This document shows, piece by piece, positions 24,841 through 34,143 of a stretch of 64,000 nt of DNA. The notes beneath the pieces are model-generated. The model worked only from the letters and a program-made list of their open reading frames with translations, was not told the DNA's origin and ran no database searches. How positions within the stretch are numbered: the stretch's first letter is position 1; every line of letters begins with the position of its first letter. The position numbers and the translations under genes are program-made. Origin of the DNA: Palsa-1150 sp964531095 (lineage in GTDB: Bacteria; Myxococcota_A; Polyangia; Polyangiales; Polyangiaceae); NCBI GenBank assembly GCA_964531095.1, contig CAZHED010000006.1, forward strand, positions 62,001 through 126,000. Reading direction: 5' to 3'.

Positions 24841-26934
24841 ATGGATCGAGACCATCCCTTCCGAAATCCTGACCTCGGGACCGAGGAGCGAATCGGCGAC
24901 ATCATTTCGCTCCTGACATTGGACGAAAAGCTCGATTGCCTCGGCACCGACCCGAGCGTGCCGCGCCTGGGGATCCGGGGCAGCGGGCACGTCGAAGGGC
25001 TCCACGGCCTGGCGCTGGGAGGCCCTGGCCTCTGGGGGCGGGATCATCCGGTTCCCACGACCACGTTTCCGCAAGCGATTGGCCTGGCGGAGACCTGGGA
25101 CCCGGACGTACTGCGCGAAGTCGCGACGATCGAGGCCCTGGAGGCGCGCTACGCGTTCCAGAACCGGCGGTACCGAACGGGAGGCCTGGTCGTACGCGCG
25201 CCGAATGCCGACTTGGGGAGAGACCCCCGCTGGGGCCGCACGGAAGAGTGTTACGGCGAGGACCCGTATTTCAACGGCGTCATGGCGGTCGCGTTCGTGC
25301 GCGGTCTGCAGGGAGACCATCCGCGGTACTGGCGCGCGGCCGCCCTTCTCAAGCACTTCCTCGCGAACAGCAACGAGAACGCGCGCGAGCGCTCGTCGTC
25401 CGACTTCGACCAGCGCGCCTTCCGCGAGTACTACGCGGCGCCGTTTCGCGCGGCCATCGAAGAGGGCGGCGCCCGAGCGTACATGGCCGCTTACAATGCG
25501 CACAACGGCGTTCCGTGCACGACGCACCCGATGCTGGTCGACGTGACGGTGGCCGAGTGGAAGCAAGACGGCATCATCTGCACGGACGGCGGGGCCTTGC
25601 GCTTGCTCGTAGAGGCCCACCGGGCGTATCCGGACCTCGTCGAAGGCGCGGCTGCCGCCATTCGAGCCGGAATCACGCAATTCCTGGACGACTATCGGAA
25701 AAGCGTCCTCGGCGCGCTCGAGCGCGGTCTTTTGAGCGAAGAAGACATCGACGACGCCGTCCGCCGAAACTTCCGGGTGATAGTTCGCCTGGGACTGCTC
25801 GACCCCCCCGCGATGGTGCCGTACTCGACGATCGGAGACTCGGACGACGAACCATGGCAATCCGAGGAGCATCGATCCGCAGTCCGCCGCGCGACGCGCA
25901 AGTCGATCGTGCTCCTGAAGAACGACGGTGGGCTCCTGCCTCTCGACAAGGAGTCAATCCAGTCCATCGCGGTCATCGGCCCGCTGGCCGATCGCGTCCT
26001 CGTCGACTGGTACAGCGGCACCCCGCCGTACGCGGTCTCTCCGCTCGAAGGCATCCGCGCGAAAGTCGCTGGCCGGCTGGTGGTCCGGGCCGTCACGAAC
26101 AACGATGTGAGCGACGCCATCCGCATCGCCCGCGAATCGGACGTGTGCGTCGTGTGCGTCGGCAACCACCCGACCGGTGACGCCGGCTGGGCCGAAGTCA
26201 CACGGCGAAGCTACGGCCGCGAAGCCGTCGACCGGCAATCGCTCGAGCTGGAAGACGAGGCGCTCGTCAAGCGGGTCTGGGAGGCGAATCGACGGACGGT
26301 CGTCGCCCTGATCGCGAGCTTTCCGTATTCCATCGTGTGGAGCGACGAAAACGTACCCGCCATCGTTCACTCGACTCACAACAGCCAAGAGCTAGGGACC
26401 GCGCTGGCCGACGTGCTCTTCGGAGACTACAACCCGGCCGGCCGGCTGGTGCAGACGTGGCCGCGAGCGATCGACCAGCTTCCGCCGATGATGGACTACG
26501 ACGTCCGTCGCGGGCGCACGTACATGTACTTCGAGGGAAAGCCTCTTTACCCGTTCGGGTACGGCCTGAGCTACACGAAGTTCGAGTATCGAGGTCTCGC
26601 CCTGAGCGCCGAGTCGATCGCGGCGGACGAGACGGCCGTCGTGACGGTCAGCGTGACCAATACCGGCGCCCGGGCCGGCGAGGAAGTCGTTCAAATGTAC
26701 GTGAGGCACCTGCAGTCGCGTGTCGAGAGACCGCGCCTCGCTCTCCGAGGCTTCCGGCGGACTCTCATCGAGCCGGGTGAAACGAAGGCCGTGCAAATGA
26801 GTCTCCGCGCGGCCGACCTCGCCTACTGGGACACCCGACGACGGCGCTTTGCTGTGGAGCCTGGGGCGGTCGAAATCATGGTGGGGGGGTCGTCGGCGAG
26901 CATCGTGCTCCGCCGGACGATTTCGGTAATCTGA
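24841..26934 (+). CDS. GH3 beta-glucosidase/beta-xylosidase
   Basis: Family GH3 exo-glycosidase of 697 residues with no signal peptide, so probably cytosolic. N-terminal barrel with AECGEDPY-like EECYGEDPY, LLKHFLANSNEN (substrate-site KH) and the nucleophile Asp in IICTDGGAL (D249); the second domain and a C-terminal fibronectin-III-like domain (EVVQMYVRHL) follow. It probably removes glucose or xylose from the non-reducing end of imported oligosaccharides; specificity cannot be read from sequence. The motif around the nucleophile is TDGGA rather than the SDW of the following GH3, so they belong to different subgroups. Follows the lipoprotein by 24 bases. Confidence 0.9.
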   Translation: MDRDHPFRNPDLGTEERIGDIISLLTLDEKLDCLGTDPSVPRLGIRGSGHVEGLHGLALGGPGLWGRDHPVPTTTFPQAIGLAETWDPDVLREVATIEALEARYAFQNRRYRTGGLVVRAPNADLGRDPRWGRTEECYGEDPYFNGVMAVAFVRGLQGDHPRYWRAAALLKHFLANSNENARERSSSDFDQRAFREYYAAPFRAAIEEGGARAYMAAYNAHNGVPCTTHPMLVDVTVAEWKQDGIICTDGGALRLLVEAHRAYPDLVEGAAAAIRAGITQFLDDYRKSVLGALERGLLSEEDIDDAVRRNFRVIVRLGLLDPPAMVPYSTIGDSDDEPWQSEEHRSAVRRATRKSIVLLKNDGGLLPLDKESIQSIAVIGPLADRVLVDWYSGTPPYAVSPLEGIRAKVAGRLVVRAVTNNDVSDAIRIARESDVCVVCVGNHPTGDAGWAEVTRRSYGREAVDRQSLELEDEALVKRVWEANRRTVVALIASFPYSIVWSDENVPAIVHSTHNSQELGTALADVLFGDYNPAGRLVQTWPRAIDQLPPMMDYDVRRGRTYMYFEGKPLYPFGYGLSYTKFEYRGLALSAESIAADETAVVTVSVTNTGARAGEEVVQMYVRHLQSRVERPRLALRGFRRTLIEPGETKAVQMSLRAADLAYWDTRRRRFAVEPGAVEIMVGGSSASIVLRRTISVI

Positions 26935-26961
26935 GTCAAGCGATCGACCAAAGGACGGACA

Positions 26962-29148
26962 ATGAACCGATCGGACGTTCGAAGCGCACGCGCCGCCATT
27001 CCGCTCGTCGAAGAGCTGCTGGCTCGGATGACGCTCGTCGAGAAGGCCGGGCAGATGAGCCAACTGCCGATCTTTCAGGCGGAGACCCCCTCGCAGACGG
27101 TCGACGCCGTCCGCGATGGCAGGGTCGGGTCGTTCTTGAATGCGCAGAGCCTCGAGCAACGCAACCTCCTCCAGCGAGTGGCGGTCGAAGAGAGCCGTCT
27201 GAAGATTCCTCTGATTTTTGGTCGGGACGTGATTCACGGCTACAAGACCGTGTTCCCCATTCCGCTCGGACAGAGCGCAACATTCGATCCCGCCCTCGTG
27301 GAGCGGGCGGCCGCCGCAGCCGCCGGGGAGGCGCGCGAAGCGGGAATCGACTGGGTGTTCGCGCCGATGGTGGACATCGCTCGTGATCCCCGGTGGGGGC
27401 GGGTCGCCGAGAGCTGCGGCGAAGACCCCTATCTGGCTTCCGTGATGGGAGCGGCGATGGTCCGAGGTTTCCAAGGGACCGAGGCGGGGACGCCGGGGCG
27501 CGTCGCCGCGTGCGCAAAGCACTTTGCCGGCTACGGGGCCGCCGAAGCGGGCAGGGAATACAATACGACGTCGATCCCGGAGCAGCTCCTGCGCGAGGTG
27601 TACCTCGCGCCGTTCAAAGCGTGCGTCGAGGCTGGGGTACTCACGTTGATGACCGGCTTCAACGATCTCAATGGCGTCCCCGCCTCCGGCAACGATTTTC
27701 TTCTGGAGCGAGTTCTCCGAGGCGAATGGGGGTTCACCGGCTTCGTCGTGAGCGACTGGGCGTCCATCGTCGAGATGGTTCGGCATGGGTTCGTCGAGGA
27801 CGAACCGCAAGCGGCCGTGGTGGCATCGCGGGCCGGGGTCGACATGGAGATGGGCAGCGGCGCATACACCAACCTTCCCAAGCTCGTGGATGAAGGACGG
27901 GTCGCTCCGGCGACTCTCGACGACGCCGTCCGCCGCGTGCTGATCGTCAAGCATCGACTCGGCCTGTTCGATCGTCCGTACGCGGAGCGTCCTAAAGCCA
28001 GCGTCACTTTGTCGAAGGAGCATCGCGCTCTCGCTCGGGAACTGGCTCGCGAGAGCATCGTTTTGCTCAAAAACGAGGGACAGATTCTTCCCCTTGGTGC
28101 CCACGTCAAGTCGATCGCGGTCGTCGGTCCGCAAGCGGACGACCCCCGCGACCAACTCGGATGCTGGTCGTTCGATGGCGACGCCACCGCGTCGTCGACG
28201 GTGCTCGCAGCGCTTCGGGAGCGCTTTGGCCGCGAGGTCGCGATCCATTACGCACGGGGGGTGTCCGACTGCCGTTCGCACGATCGGAGCGGCTTTGGCG
28301 CAGCGGTCGAAGCCGCGCGCAAAGCCGACGTCGTGCTTGCATTCGTGGGAGAGCCCGCCAACCTCAGCGGAGAGTGCCGAAGCCGCGCGTTCTTGGACCT
28401 GCCCGGGGTTCAGCACGAGCTGGTCGAGTGCCTGGCGCAAACGGGCCGTCCCGTCGTGGTGACCGTATCGGCGGGCCGTCCGCTCACGATCGGACGGACG
28501 TGCGCGCTGGCGCAGTCGGTTCTATACGCCTGGCACCCGGGCACGATGGGCGGGGCCGCGATCGTGGACCTGCTGACGGGAGACGCGGCACCCTCTGGAA
28601 AGCTCCCGGTCTCTTTCCCGCGAACGGTCGGTCAAGTCCCGATCTACTACAACGCGAAGAACACGGGGCGCCCGGCGACCTCTCGATCGCGCGGCATCCC
28701 GATCGGAACGCCCCTCGACCCGGAGGGCTTCGAGTCGAGCTATATCGACGTCGACGTCACCCCGGAATTTCCCTTCGGCTTCGGGCTTTCTTATACGAGC
28801 TTCGAATACGAGAGGCTCGTCGTGACGCCTTCGCGCGTGAAACGTGGGGACTCCGTAGCGGTCGCCGTTCAAGTCAGGAACGCGGGAGCTACCGCGGGCG
28901 TGGAGGTCGTGCAGCTCTACGTGCGAGACAGGGTGGCCACGGTCACGCGACCGGTCCGCGAGCTCAAGAGGTTCGCGCGCGTATCGCTCGCCCCTGGCGA
29001 ATCGAAGACGATCGACTTTGCGATCGCGACGCACGACGTCGCCTTTTGGGGACGAGACATGCATCCCACCGTCGAGCCGGGCGCGTTCGATGTTTTCGTT
29101 GGCTGCGATTCGCGCGCCAGCCTGGGGGCCGCCTTCGAAGTCGAGTGA
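26962..29148 (+). CDS. bglX: GH3 beta-glucosidase, BglX-like
   Basis: Second GH3 enzyme, 728 residues, closest in pattern to BglX-type beta-glucosidases. Seen: FGRDVIHGYKT (about residues 87-95), AESCGEDPYL, CAKHFAGYGAA (about 184-193), and the nucleophile in VVSDWAS (D265), then the alpha/beta domain and a C-terminal Fn3-like domain. No signal peptide is obvious, in contrast to E. coli periplasmic BglX. AAAGGACGG precedes ATG 26962, 27 bases after the first GH3. Having two distinct cytosolic GH3 enzymes would let the cell clear glucose from the xyloglucan core after GH31 removes xylose. Confidence 0.92.
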   Translation: MNRSDVRSARAAIPLVEELLARMTLVEKAGQMSQLPIFQAETPSQTVDAVRDGRVGSFLNAQSLEQRNLLQRVAVEESRLKIPLIFGRDVIHGYKTVFPIPLGQSATFDPALVERAAAAAAGEAREAGIDWVFAPMVDIARDPRWGRVAESCGEDPYLASVMGAAMVRGFQGTEAGTPGRVAACAKHFAGYGAAEAGREYNTTSIPEQLLREVYLAPFKACVEAGVLTLMTGFNDLNGVPASGNDFLLERVLRGEWGFTGFVVSDWASIVEMVRHGFVEDEPQAAVVASRAGVDMEMGSGAYTNLPKLVDEGRVAPATLDDAVRRVLIVKHRLGLFDRPYAERPKASVTLSKEHRALARELARESIVLLKNEGQILPLGAHVKSIAVVGPQADDPRDQLGCWSFDGDATASSTVLAALRERFGREVAIHYARGVSDCRSHDRSGFGAAVEAARKADVVLAFVGEPANLSGECRSRAFLDLPGVQHELVECLAQTGRPVVVTVSAGRPLTIGRTCALAQSVLYAWHPGTMGGAAIVDLLTGDAAPSGKLPVSFPRTVGQVPIYYNAKNTGRPATSRSRGIPIGTPLDPEGFESSYIDVDVTPEFPFGFGLSYTSFEYERLVVTPSRVKRGDSVAVAVQVRNAGATAGVEVVQLYVRDRVATVTRPVRELKRFARVSLAPGESKTIDFAIATHDVAFWGRDMHPTVEPGAFDVFVGCDSRASLGAAFEVE

Positions 29149-29264
29149 CCGCCGCGCTCGCCAAATGCGCCTTCGGTACGAGCGCGCTGCCGCCGGCCGG
29201 GGGCGTTCTCCTGCTGCAAGAGGGCCACCGCGGTCCGTGAAAGAGGTGTAGTGTTGGGCATCGC

Positions 29265-29474
29265 ATGGACGAATTGGTCACAGTCGCGTCATTCGGCGAT
29301 GTCGCCGAGGCGGAGCTCGCGAAAGAACGACTCTCCCTCGAGGGGATCCGGGCCTTCGTCATCGGCGGTCAGACCGCGGGAGTGATGCCTTACCTGACGA
29401 ACATAAGCGGGGGCGTGCGCGTACAAGTGGAACCAAAGGACCTTGCCCGCGCCAAAGAGATACTGTCGGTGTAG
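29265..29474 (+). CDS. DUF2007-type small protein
   Basis: 69-residue protein of the DUF2007 / putative prokaryotic signal-transducing family. The full sequence fits the family: VASFGDVAEAELAKERLSLE, FVIGGQTAG, and a final VRVQVEPKDLARAKEIL strand-helix. Function is not established; these are small soluble alpha/beta proteins. A GAGG-type site lies upstream of the ATG. It stands between the glycan locus (117 bases after GH3) and the surface-polysaccharide operon, and could belong to either or neither. Confidence 0.8.
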   Translation: MDELVTVASFGDVAEAELAKERLSLEGIRAFVIGGQTAGVMPYLTNISGGVRVQVEPKDLARAKEILSV

Positions 29475-29625
29475 GTACCGTCGAGGCTGCCACGGCGCCG
29501 GTGCGCCAGCGAAATCGCGATTCCACGACCCGGTCCGGGGCGAGCGCGAACGCTCCCCCCGAAGAGCCCCGCAGGCGACGTCAGGGCCACTCTTCTGGCC
29601 TCCCGATTGCTTGGGCCACGGATGC

Positions 29626-30351
29626 ATGTCGCCGCCACCGACGCCGGAAGGGTTCGCGCGCGAGCCGTGGAACGCACCACTCGCGCCCCGGCCCTCGTCG
29701 TTCACGCGCGCGCGGTCGCAACTGGCGCGTGAAGTCGTCGGTCGGACGCTGCCGCGCTCCCTCTTGTGCGCGCGAGGAAGGCGCGATCGATCTCGCAAGC
29801 GGGTGGCGCTCACGTTCGACGACGGGCCCGACTCGATGACCCCGGACTACCTGGGCGCTCTCGCGCGGCTGGGCGTGCGTGCCACATTCTTCCTTATCGG
29901 CGAGAACGCCGCCCGCGAGCCCGGCCTGGTTCGCCAATACCGACGCGACGGACACGAGGTCGGCGGCCACGGCTGGTCTCACCACCCCTTTTCGACAATG
30001 ACGGGGCAGCGCCTGCGCGACGAACTCGCGCGCACGGAGGCCGTGTTGGGGGCATCGGAGGGCCTCCCCCGTCTCGTGCGCCCTCCCAAGGGAGCCATGT
30101 CCATCGGCGCGCTGCTCGGGCTCGCCGCGGCCGGGTTCACCACGGTGCTTTGGTCGGTCGACTCCGACGACTGTCGGGGACGCGATCCGCGAATCATCGA
30201 ACGTCGCGTCGTACCGGGCGCCGTCGCCCCCGGCGACATCGTGCTCATGCACGAGCTCCAGCCATGGACATTGCAGGCGCTCCCGCTCGTGGTCCACACG
30301 CTGCGGAAGGACGGGTGGGAGCTGGTGACCGTGAGCGAGCTGATGGAGTGA
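29626..30351 (+). CDS. Polysaccharide deacetylase 1 (NodB domain)
   Basis: CE4-family polysaccharide deacetylase of 241 residues. The metal-binding and catalytic motif TFDDGPD is at residues 63-69 and the HGWSHH zinc-site motif at 115-120; FFLIGENA and RPPKG follow in the usual order. Such enzymes remove N-acetyl groups from amino sugars. ATG 29626 was chosen as the shortest start leaving the complete domain; upstream there is 60 residues of low-quality reading frame. No clear signal peptide, so the substrate may be a lipid-linked glycan intermediate in the cytoplasm. Three bases separate its stop from the acyl carrier protein start. Confidence 0.88.
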   Translation: MSPPPTPEGFAREPWNAPLAPRPSSFTRARSQLAREVVGRTLPRSLLCARGRRDRSRKRVALTFDDGPDSMTPDYLGALARLGVRATFFLIGENAAREPGLVRQYRRDGHEVGGHGWSHHPFSTMTGQRLRDELARTEAVLGASEGLPRLVRPPKGAMSIGALLGLAAAGFTTVLWSVDSDDCRGRDPRIIERRVVPGAVAPGDIVLMHELQPWTLQALPLVVHTLRKDGWELVTVSELME

Positions 30352-30354
30352 CCC

Positions 30355-30594
30355 ATGACAGAACCAGCGAACACTGAGGCGAGGATTCGGGGCATTCTGC
30401 ATCGCGTTGCGCACCTCGACGGACCCTATGGCAAAAGCGCGGATCTGTTTCGGGACCTCGGCGTCAAGTCGATGGCCGCCCTCGACCTTCTTCTATCGCT
30501 CGAAGAGGAGTTCGGCGTTTCGATCGCCGACAAGGCGTTCGGTGAGGCACGCTCGCTCGGAGCGCTCGTGTCGCTCGTCGAGGGTCTTCGGTGA
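30355..30594 (+). CDS. Acyl carrier protein
   Basis: 79-residue carrier protein with the phosphopantetheine-attachment serine in LGVKSMAAL (S39), flanked by LFRDLG and an acidic helix EEEFGVSI, as in stand-alone ACPs. It needs activation by a phosphopantetheinyl transferase encoded elsewhere. Its stop overlaps the start of the next gene (GTGA), an amino acid:carrier-protein ligase, which is the expected partner. The pair occurs in a polysaccharide operon rather than with fatty-acid genes, suggesting it holds an amino acid, not a fatty acid. Confidence 0.9.
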   Translation: MTEPANTEARIRGILHRVAHLDGPYGKSADLFRDLGVKSMAALDLLLSLEEEFGVSIADKAFGEARSLGALVSLVEGLR

Positions 30595-31775
30595 CCGCCC
30601 GGGTCTGCACCCTTGTGACGGCGTGGCGGATCGATCCGGAGCTCGCCGCGGAGATGGAAAAGCTCGGGGCATGGGTTTCGTCTCACGTACGCGACATCCG
30701 CGTCGACGCCGGCGGGAGCTGCGTCCGATTCTCGATCGATGGCGACTCCGACCTCGAGGCAGAGCACGCCAAAGTCGCGCGCTTCGTGGCGGACATGACC
30801 GAGCGCCATCGCCCCCTGCCCAGCGCCGTGGTGGCGAGGCGCGCCGGCCCTGAGCGTGCGATTCAGTCGGATGTCTTTACGGAGCTGGTCCACCGAGGCT
30901 GGGTCGTGGAGACGGCCCGAGGACGTGCCGCGCTTCGCGGACCAGCGCTGTCGGTCGTGCGTGCGCTTGACGAGGACTGCGCGCGCGTCGCGCGGGACGT
31001 GTTCGGCGCCGTCGACGAGGCGCACCCGTCACTGGCGTCCACGTCGCTGCTGGCTCGCTGCGGGTGGTTCGCCTCGTTCCCGCATGCCGCTTCGCTCGTG
31101 GCGCACTTCGCCGAGGACTACGACGCGATCGACGCGTTCCGGCGAGCGAACGCGCACGCGAGCGAGCTCGTGCAGCCCGCGCCGGGCACTCTCGCGCCGT
31201 TCGACGCGTGCCTTCTCCCGGCCCTGTGCTACTCGGTCTACGCGGCGCGCGAGGCGACCTACCTGCCGTCCGGTTTGACCGTGGTGACCTGCGCCGGGCG
31301 ATGCTTTCGCTACGAATCGCGAAATCTCGCCGGTGTCGAGCGGCTGTGGGAATTCGGTATGCGCGAGATCGTCTTTCTCGGGGATCCCGACGCAGTCGCC
31401 TCCGCTCGGCGGCGAGCGCTCGACGCCGTGCTCGAACAGCTCGAGCGCTGGGATCTCGACGGCACCTTCGAGACCGCCAACGACCCATTTTTCGCGGCGG
31501 TGCGGCCGCGAGGCGCGCATTGGCAGCGAAGTGGCGAGCGCAAAATCGAGCTACGCATGCCGGTCGCGGCGGGCCCGAAGACGGTCGCCTGCGCGAGCCT
31601 CAACCTGCATGATCGCGTCTTCGGATCGACCTTCGCGATATCCCACGACGGCGCACCGGCGACGACCGGCTGCGTTGGCTGGGGGATGGAGCGCTGGATG
31701 CTCGCTTGCTTCGCTCGGCATGGATTCGACCCTAGGAACTGGCCGCAATGGCTCGGCAATCGCCTGTTCCAGTGA
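30591..31775 (+). CDS. Amino acid:carrier-protein ligase (SerRS-like)
   Basis: Class II aminoacyl-tRNA-synthetase-like protein of 394 residues that lacks a tRNA-binding domain; the family activates a small amino acid with ATP and loads it onto a carrier protein's phosphopantetheine. Seen: zinc-ligand C157 in LLARCGWFASFP, motif 2 GRCFRYESRN followed by LWEFGMREIVFLG, and C361 in TTGCVGWGMERW, where GMER is motif 3. This order is diagnostic of the aa:CP ligases related to atypical SerRS, where C-E-C hold zinc. GTG start overlaps the ACP stop by 4 bases. Amino acid choice (glycine, alanine or serine in known members) cannot be told from sequence. Confidence 0.88.
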   Translation: MTARVCTLVTAWRIDPELAAEMEKLGAWVSSHVRDIRVDAGGSCVRFSIDGDSDLEAEHAKVARFVADMTERHRPLPSAVVARRAGPERAIQSDVFTELVHRGWVVETARGRAALRGPALSVVRALDEDCARVARDVFGAVDEAHPSLASTSLLARCGWFASFPHAASLVAHFAEDYDAIDAFRRANAHASELVQPAPGTLAPFDACLLPALCYSVYAAREATYLPSGLTVVTCAGRCFRYESRNLAGVERLWEFGMREIVFLGDPDAVASARRRALDAVLEQLERWDLDGTFETANDPFFAAVRPRGAHWQRSGERKIELRMPVAAGPKTVACASLNLHDRVFGSTFAISHDGAPATTGCVGWGMERWMLACFARHGFDPRNWPQWLGNRLFQ

Positions 31776-32479
31776 GCGGCTTCGACCGGTGGCTTCTCGC
31801 GGTGAAACGGCGCGAGACACCGGCTGCGCGAATGGCCCACGACGCCTATCTGAGCGTCCGCCGGCTCAACATTCCCGACGTTCGTTTGACGCGCGCTACG
31901 TACCGTGTGCTGGGCGTCGCGTACGATACGTGGATCGACGGGCGCGAAATCGCGCTGGCAAAGCTGCTGTGGGAGCCGATGCTTCGGGCTCGATGCCATT
32001 CGATCGGCCGGTACGTTCACCTCACCAGCGCGCCCTACGTGCGCGGTCACGTCAGCATCACGATCGGCGACGATTGCTTCTTCTCCAGCTTTTCCGTGCA
32101 ATCGGGGCGGTTCCGCGATCGGCCCGAGCTGCGCATCGGCAACAGTTGCCACGTGGGCTACGATGCGCTCTTCTCGGTGAACGACCGCGTCACCGTCGGC
32201 GATCATGTCGGCATCTCACAGCGCGTGGCTGTTCAAGACTCGGATGGTCACCCGTCCGATCTCGGCCGTCGCATGCGCGGTGAGTCACTCAGCGGCGACG
32301 ATATCGCGCCGGTCACCATTCACGACTACGCGTGGATTGGTCGCGACGCGCACGTGCTCAAGGGAGTGACGATCGGTGCGGGCGCGATCGTCGCATCTGG
32401 CTCGGTCGTCGCGAGCGACGTGCCCGACGGGGCGATTGCCATGGGCGTTCCTGCGCGCGTCATCCGCCGCGCGGCATGA
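31748..32479 (+). CDS. Hexapeptide-repeat acyltransferase
   Basis: 243 residues with a left-handed beta-helix: repeated [LIV]G hexapeptides such as VSITIGDDCF, LRIGNSCHVG, VTVGDHVGI, VTIHDYAWIGRDAHVLKGVTIGAG, closed by AMGVPARVIRR. This is the fold of trimeric O- or N-acetyltransferases acting on sugars, with acetyl-CoA as usual donor. The ATG at 31748 overlaps the previous gene by 28 bases; a GTG at 31772 would overlap by exactly 4 bases (GTGA) and is perhaps the real start. Within the operon it could acylate a sugar before or after deacetylation. Confidence 0.82.
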   Translation: MARQSPVPVSGFDRWLLAVKRRETPAARMAHDAYLSVRRLNIPDVRLTRATYRVLGVAYDTWIDGREIALAKLLWEPMLRARCHSIGRYVHLTSAPYVRGHVSITIGDDCFFSSFSVQSGRFRDRPELRIGNSCHVGYDALFSVNDRVTVGDHVGISQRVAVQDSDGHPSDLGRRMRGESLSGDDIAPVTIHDYAWIGRDAHVLKGVTIGAGAIVASGSVVASDVPDGAIAMGVPARVIRRAA

Positions 32480-32492
32480 TGCGTCGCAGCGC

Positions 32493-33062
32493 TCACGCGG
32501 GGCGAATCCCGTCGGACTCATCGGTGAGTCGCTCGGAGACCGGCCTCGAACTACACCCTAGGGCAACGCGCCACAGTGGGACGATTCCGATGCCGGCCAC
32601 GGCGAGGGAGCGCCGGGCCCCCTCGAGCTGGTGGGCGACGAAGAAGCTGGCCTCCGACGACTTGCCGAGCGCGCGCAGGCGGCGGAGCTCCTCCGCGAAG
32701 GCGCGTCGGCGGAGTCCGAGTCCACGAAGATCAGGCGGGGTCCATGCGTCGTATCCGTAACCGAAGTCTTCGGGGAGGAGGAACGCGCAGCCCGGAAGAT
32801 ACGGGTATTCGCACCGCGAGCGCGTGTGCATCCAGGTGTACGTCGCCAGGCGATCGCCCAGGAGGCCCAGAAGCCAGCGCTCTCCGCGCGCGAGCCGCGA
32901 GCGAAAGTCGGCCAGGTGATCGTCGCCGTGATGGACGGGGTCGAGTAGCCGCAGGTGGTGTTCCGCGCCATCGACGAAGCGAAGCGAGTCGACGCCGTCG
33001 AGGTCGTCGTCCACGTCGGTAGAGCACTTGCAAAGAAAGACTTCGCGAGCCAGCACGATCAT
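32493..33062 (-). CDS. GNAT-family acetyltransferase, opposite strand
   Basis: About 189 residues. The C-terminal half has a GNAT pattern: GERWLLGLLGDRLATYTW (strands), YGYDAWTPPDLRGLGLRRRAFAEELRRL (the RxxGxG-like acetyl-CoA loop and following helix) and a final FFVAHQLEGARRSLAVAGIG helix with IVPLWRVAL. GNATs of this type are common beside exopolysaccharide genes. Start at the ATG at 33062 is the only good in-frame ATG before the family sequence; there is no clear ribosome site. It is convergent with the acyltransferase gene and divergent from deacetylase 2, so it interrupts the plus-strand operon. Substrate unknown. Confidence 0.65.
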   Translation of the reverse strand: MIVLAREVFLCKCSTDVDDDLDGVDSLRFVDGAEHHLRLLDPVHHGDDHLADFRSRLARGERWLLGLLGDRLATYTWMHTRSRCEYPYLPGCAFLLPEDFGYGYDAWTPPDLRGLGLRRRAFAEELRRLRALGKSSEASFFVAHQLEGARRSLAVAGIGIVPLWRVALGCSSRPVSERLTDESDGIRPA

Positions 33063-33113
33063 GAGCTCTTGCCGCCTGCGGATCCCATACCGGCTCTCGG
33101 AAACGATGAGGAC

Positions 33114-34139
33114 ATGAACCGAACGGGGCTCGCGGCTGCTCTGGATCGACTGAGCGTTCCAGAGCTCGTGATGTCGCTGCGGCGAAAGGCGCCGCTCTGG
33201 CTCACCGTGCTCACCTATCATCGGGTCTCGAGCTTCGGCGCTGCATCCGAGCTCGACGACGGGGTCGTCGACGCGACTCCCGACTTGCTCGAAAAGCAGC
33301 TGTCGTTCGTTCGCCGGTGGTTTCAACCCATCGCAATGGACGATCTGCTCGCGTTCGGCGAGGGGCGGGCGGGGCTGCCAGCCAACCCGCTCTTGGTGAC
33401 GTTCGACGACGGCTACCGAGACAATCACGACATCGCGCTGCCCATTCTGGCGAAGCACGGCGTTCGCGCGACGTTCTTCGTGGCCACCGATTACGTCGAG
33501 CGACGCCGACTGTTCTGGTGGGACCGCGTGGCCCTGGCGACCAAACGGTCGGCTCGCGACCGAATCGAGATCGACTATCCGGAGTCATTGGCCCTTCCGC
33601 TGAGCGACGCGCGCGCACGGCGGATCGCCAACCGGAGGCTGCAGCGGTTCGTCAAGGATACCCCGCGCCTCGACCTCGACCGCTTCCTCGACGAGCTCGA
33701 GCGAGCCGCGGGCGCCCCGCTGGGGCGAGACGAGGAGCGGCGGCTTGCAGACGAGACGGTGATGACCTGGGAGAACGTCGTCGCGCTGCGCCGCGCGGGC
33801 ATGGACGTGCAGTCCCACACGCGAACCCACCGAGTCCTTCAGACTCTAGACGGTAGCGAGCTCGCCGAAGAGCTGCGCGGATCGCGCGACGCCCTGCAGG
33901 CTGCGCTCGGCGAGCGGATACGCGCGGTTTCGTACCCTGTTGGCAGGCCGTTGCGCGGCACGCCCCATATCCGGCGCGCGGTGCAGGAGGCGGGCTACGA
34001 ATTGGGATTCTCGAACGGCACGGGAGTCAATCTCGTGCGCGCGTTCGATCGGCTCGACATACGGCGAATCTCGATGGACGTAACGCTGGGTGATCGGTTC
34101 TTTCGCGCCGCCCTGGCGCTTCCATGGTTGGGGTATTGA
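33114..34139 (+). CDS. Polysaccharide deacetylase 2
   Basis: Second CE4/NodB-type deacetylase, 341 residues, with VTFDDGYRDN (residues 95-104), RATFFVATDYV, and the histidine motif SHTRTH downstream. The C-terminal part (RRTLRVSYPVG-like AVSYPVGRPL) is of the xylanase/chitin-deacetylase class used in exopolysaccharide clusters. ATG 33114 follows GATGAGGAC. It is 51 bases from the divergent GNAT gene. Together with deacetylase 1 it would expose free amines on a glycan for acylation; that role is inferred from neighbours. Confidence 0.85.
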   Translation: MNRTGLAAALDRLSVPELVMSLRRKAPLWLTVLTYHRVSSFGAASELDDGVVDATPDLLEKQLSFVRRWFQPIAMDDLLAFGEGRAGLPANPLLVTFDDGYRDNHDIALPILAKHGVRATFFVATDYVERRRLFWWDRVALATKRSARDRIEIDYPESLALPLSDARARRIANRRLQRFVKDTPRLDLDRFLDELERAAGAPLGRDEERRLADETVMTWENVVALRRAGMDVQSHTRTHRVLQTLDGSELAEELRGSRDALQAALGERIRAVSYPVGRPLRGTPHIRRAVQEAGYELGFSNGTGVNLVRAFDRLDIRRISMDVTLGDRFFRAALALPWLGY

Positions 34140-34143
34140 ACGG

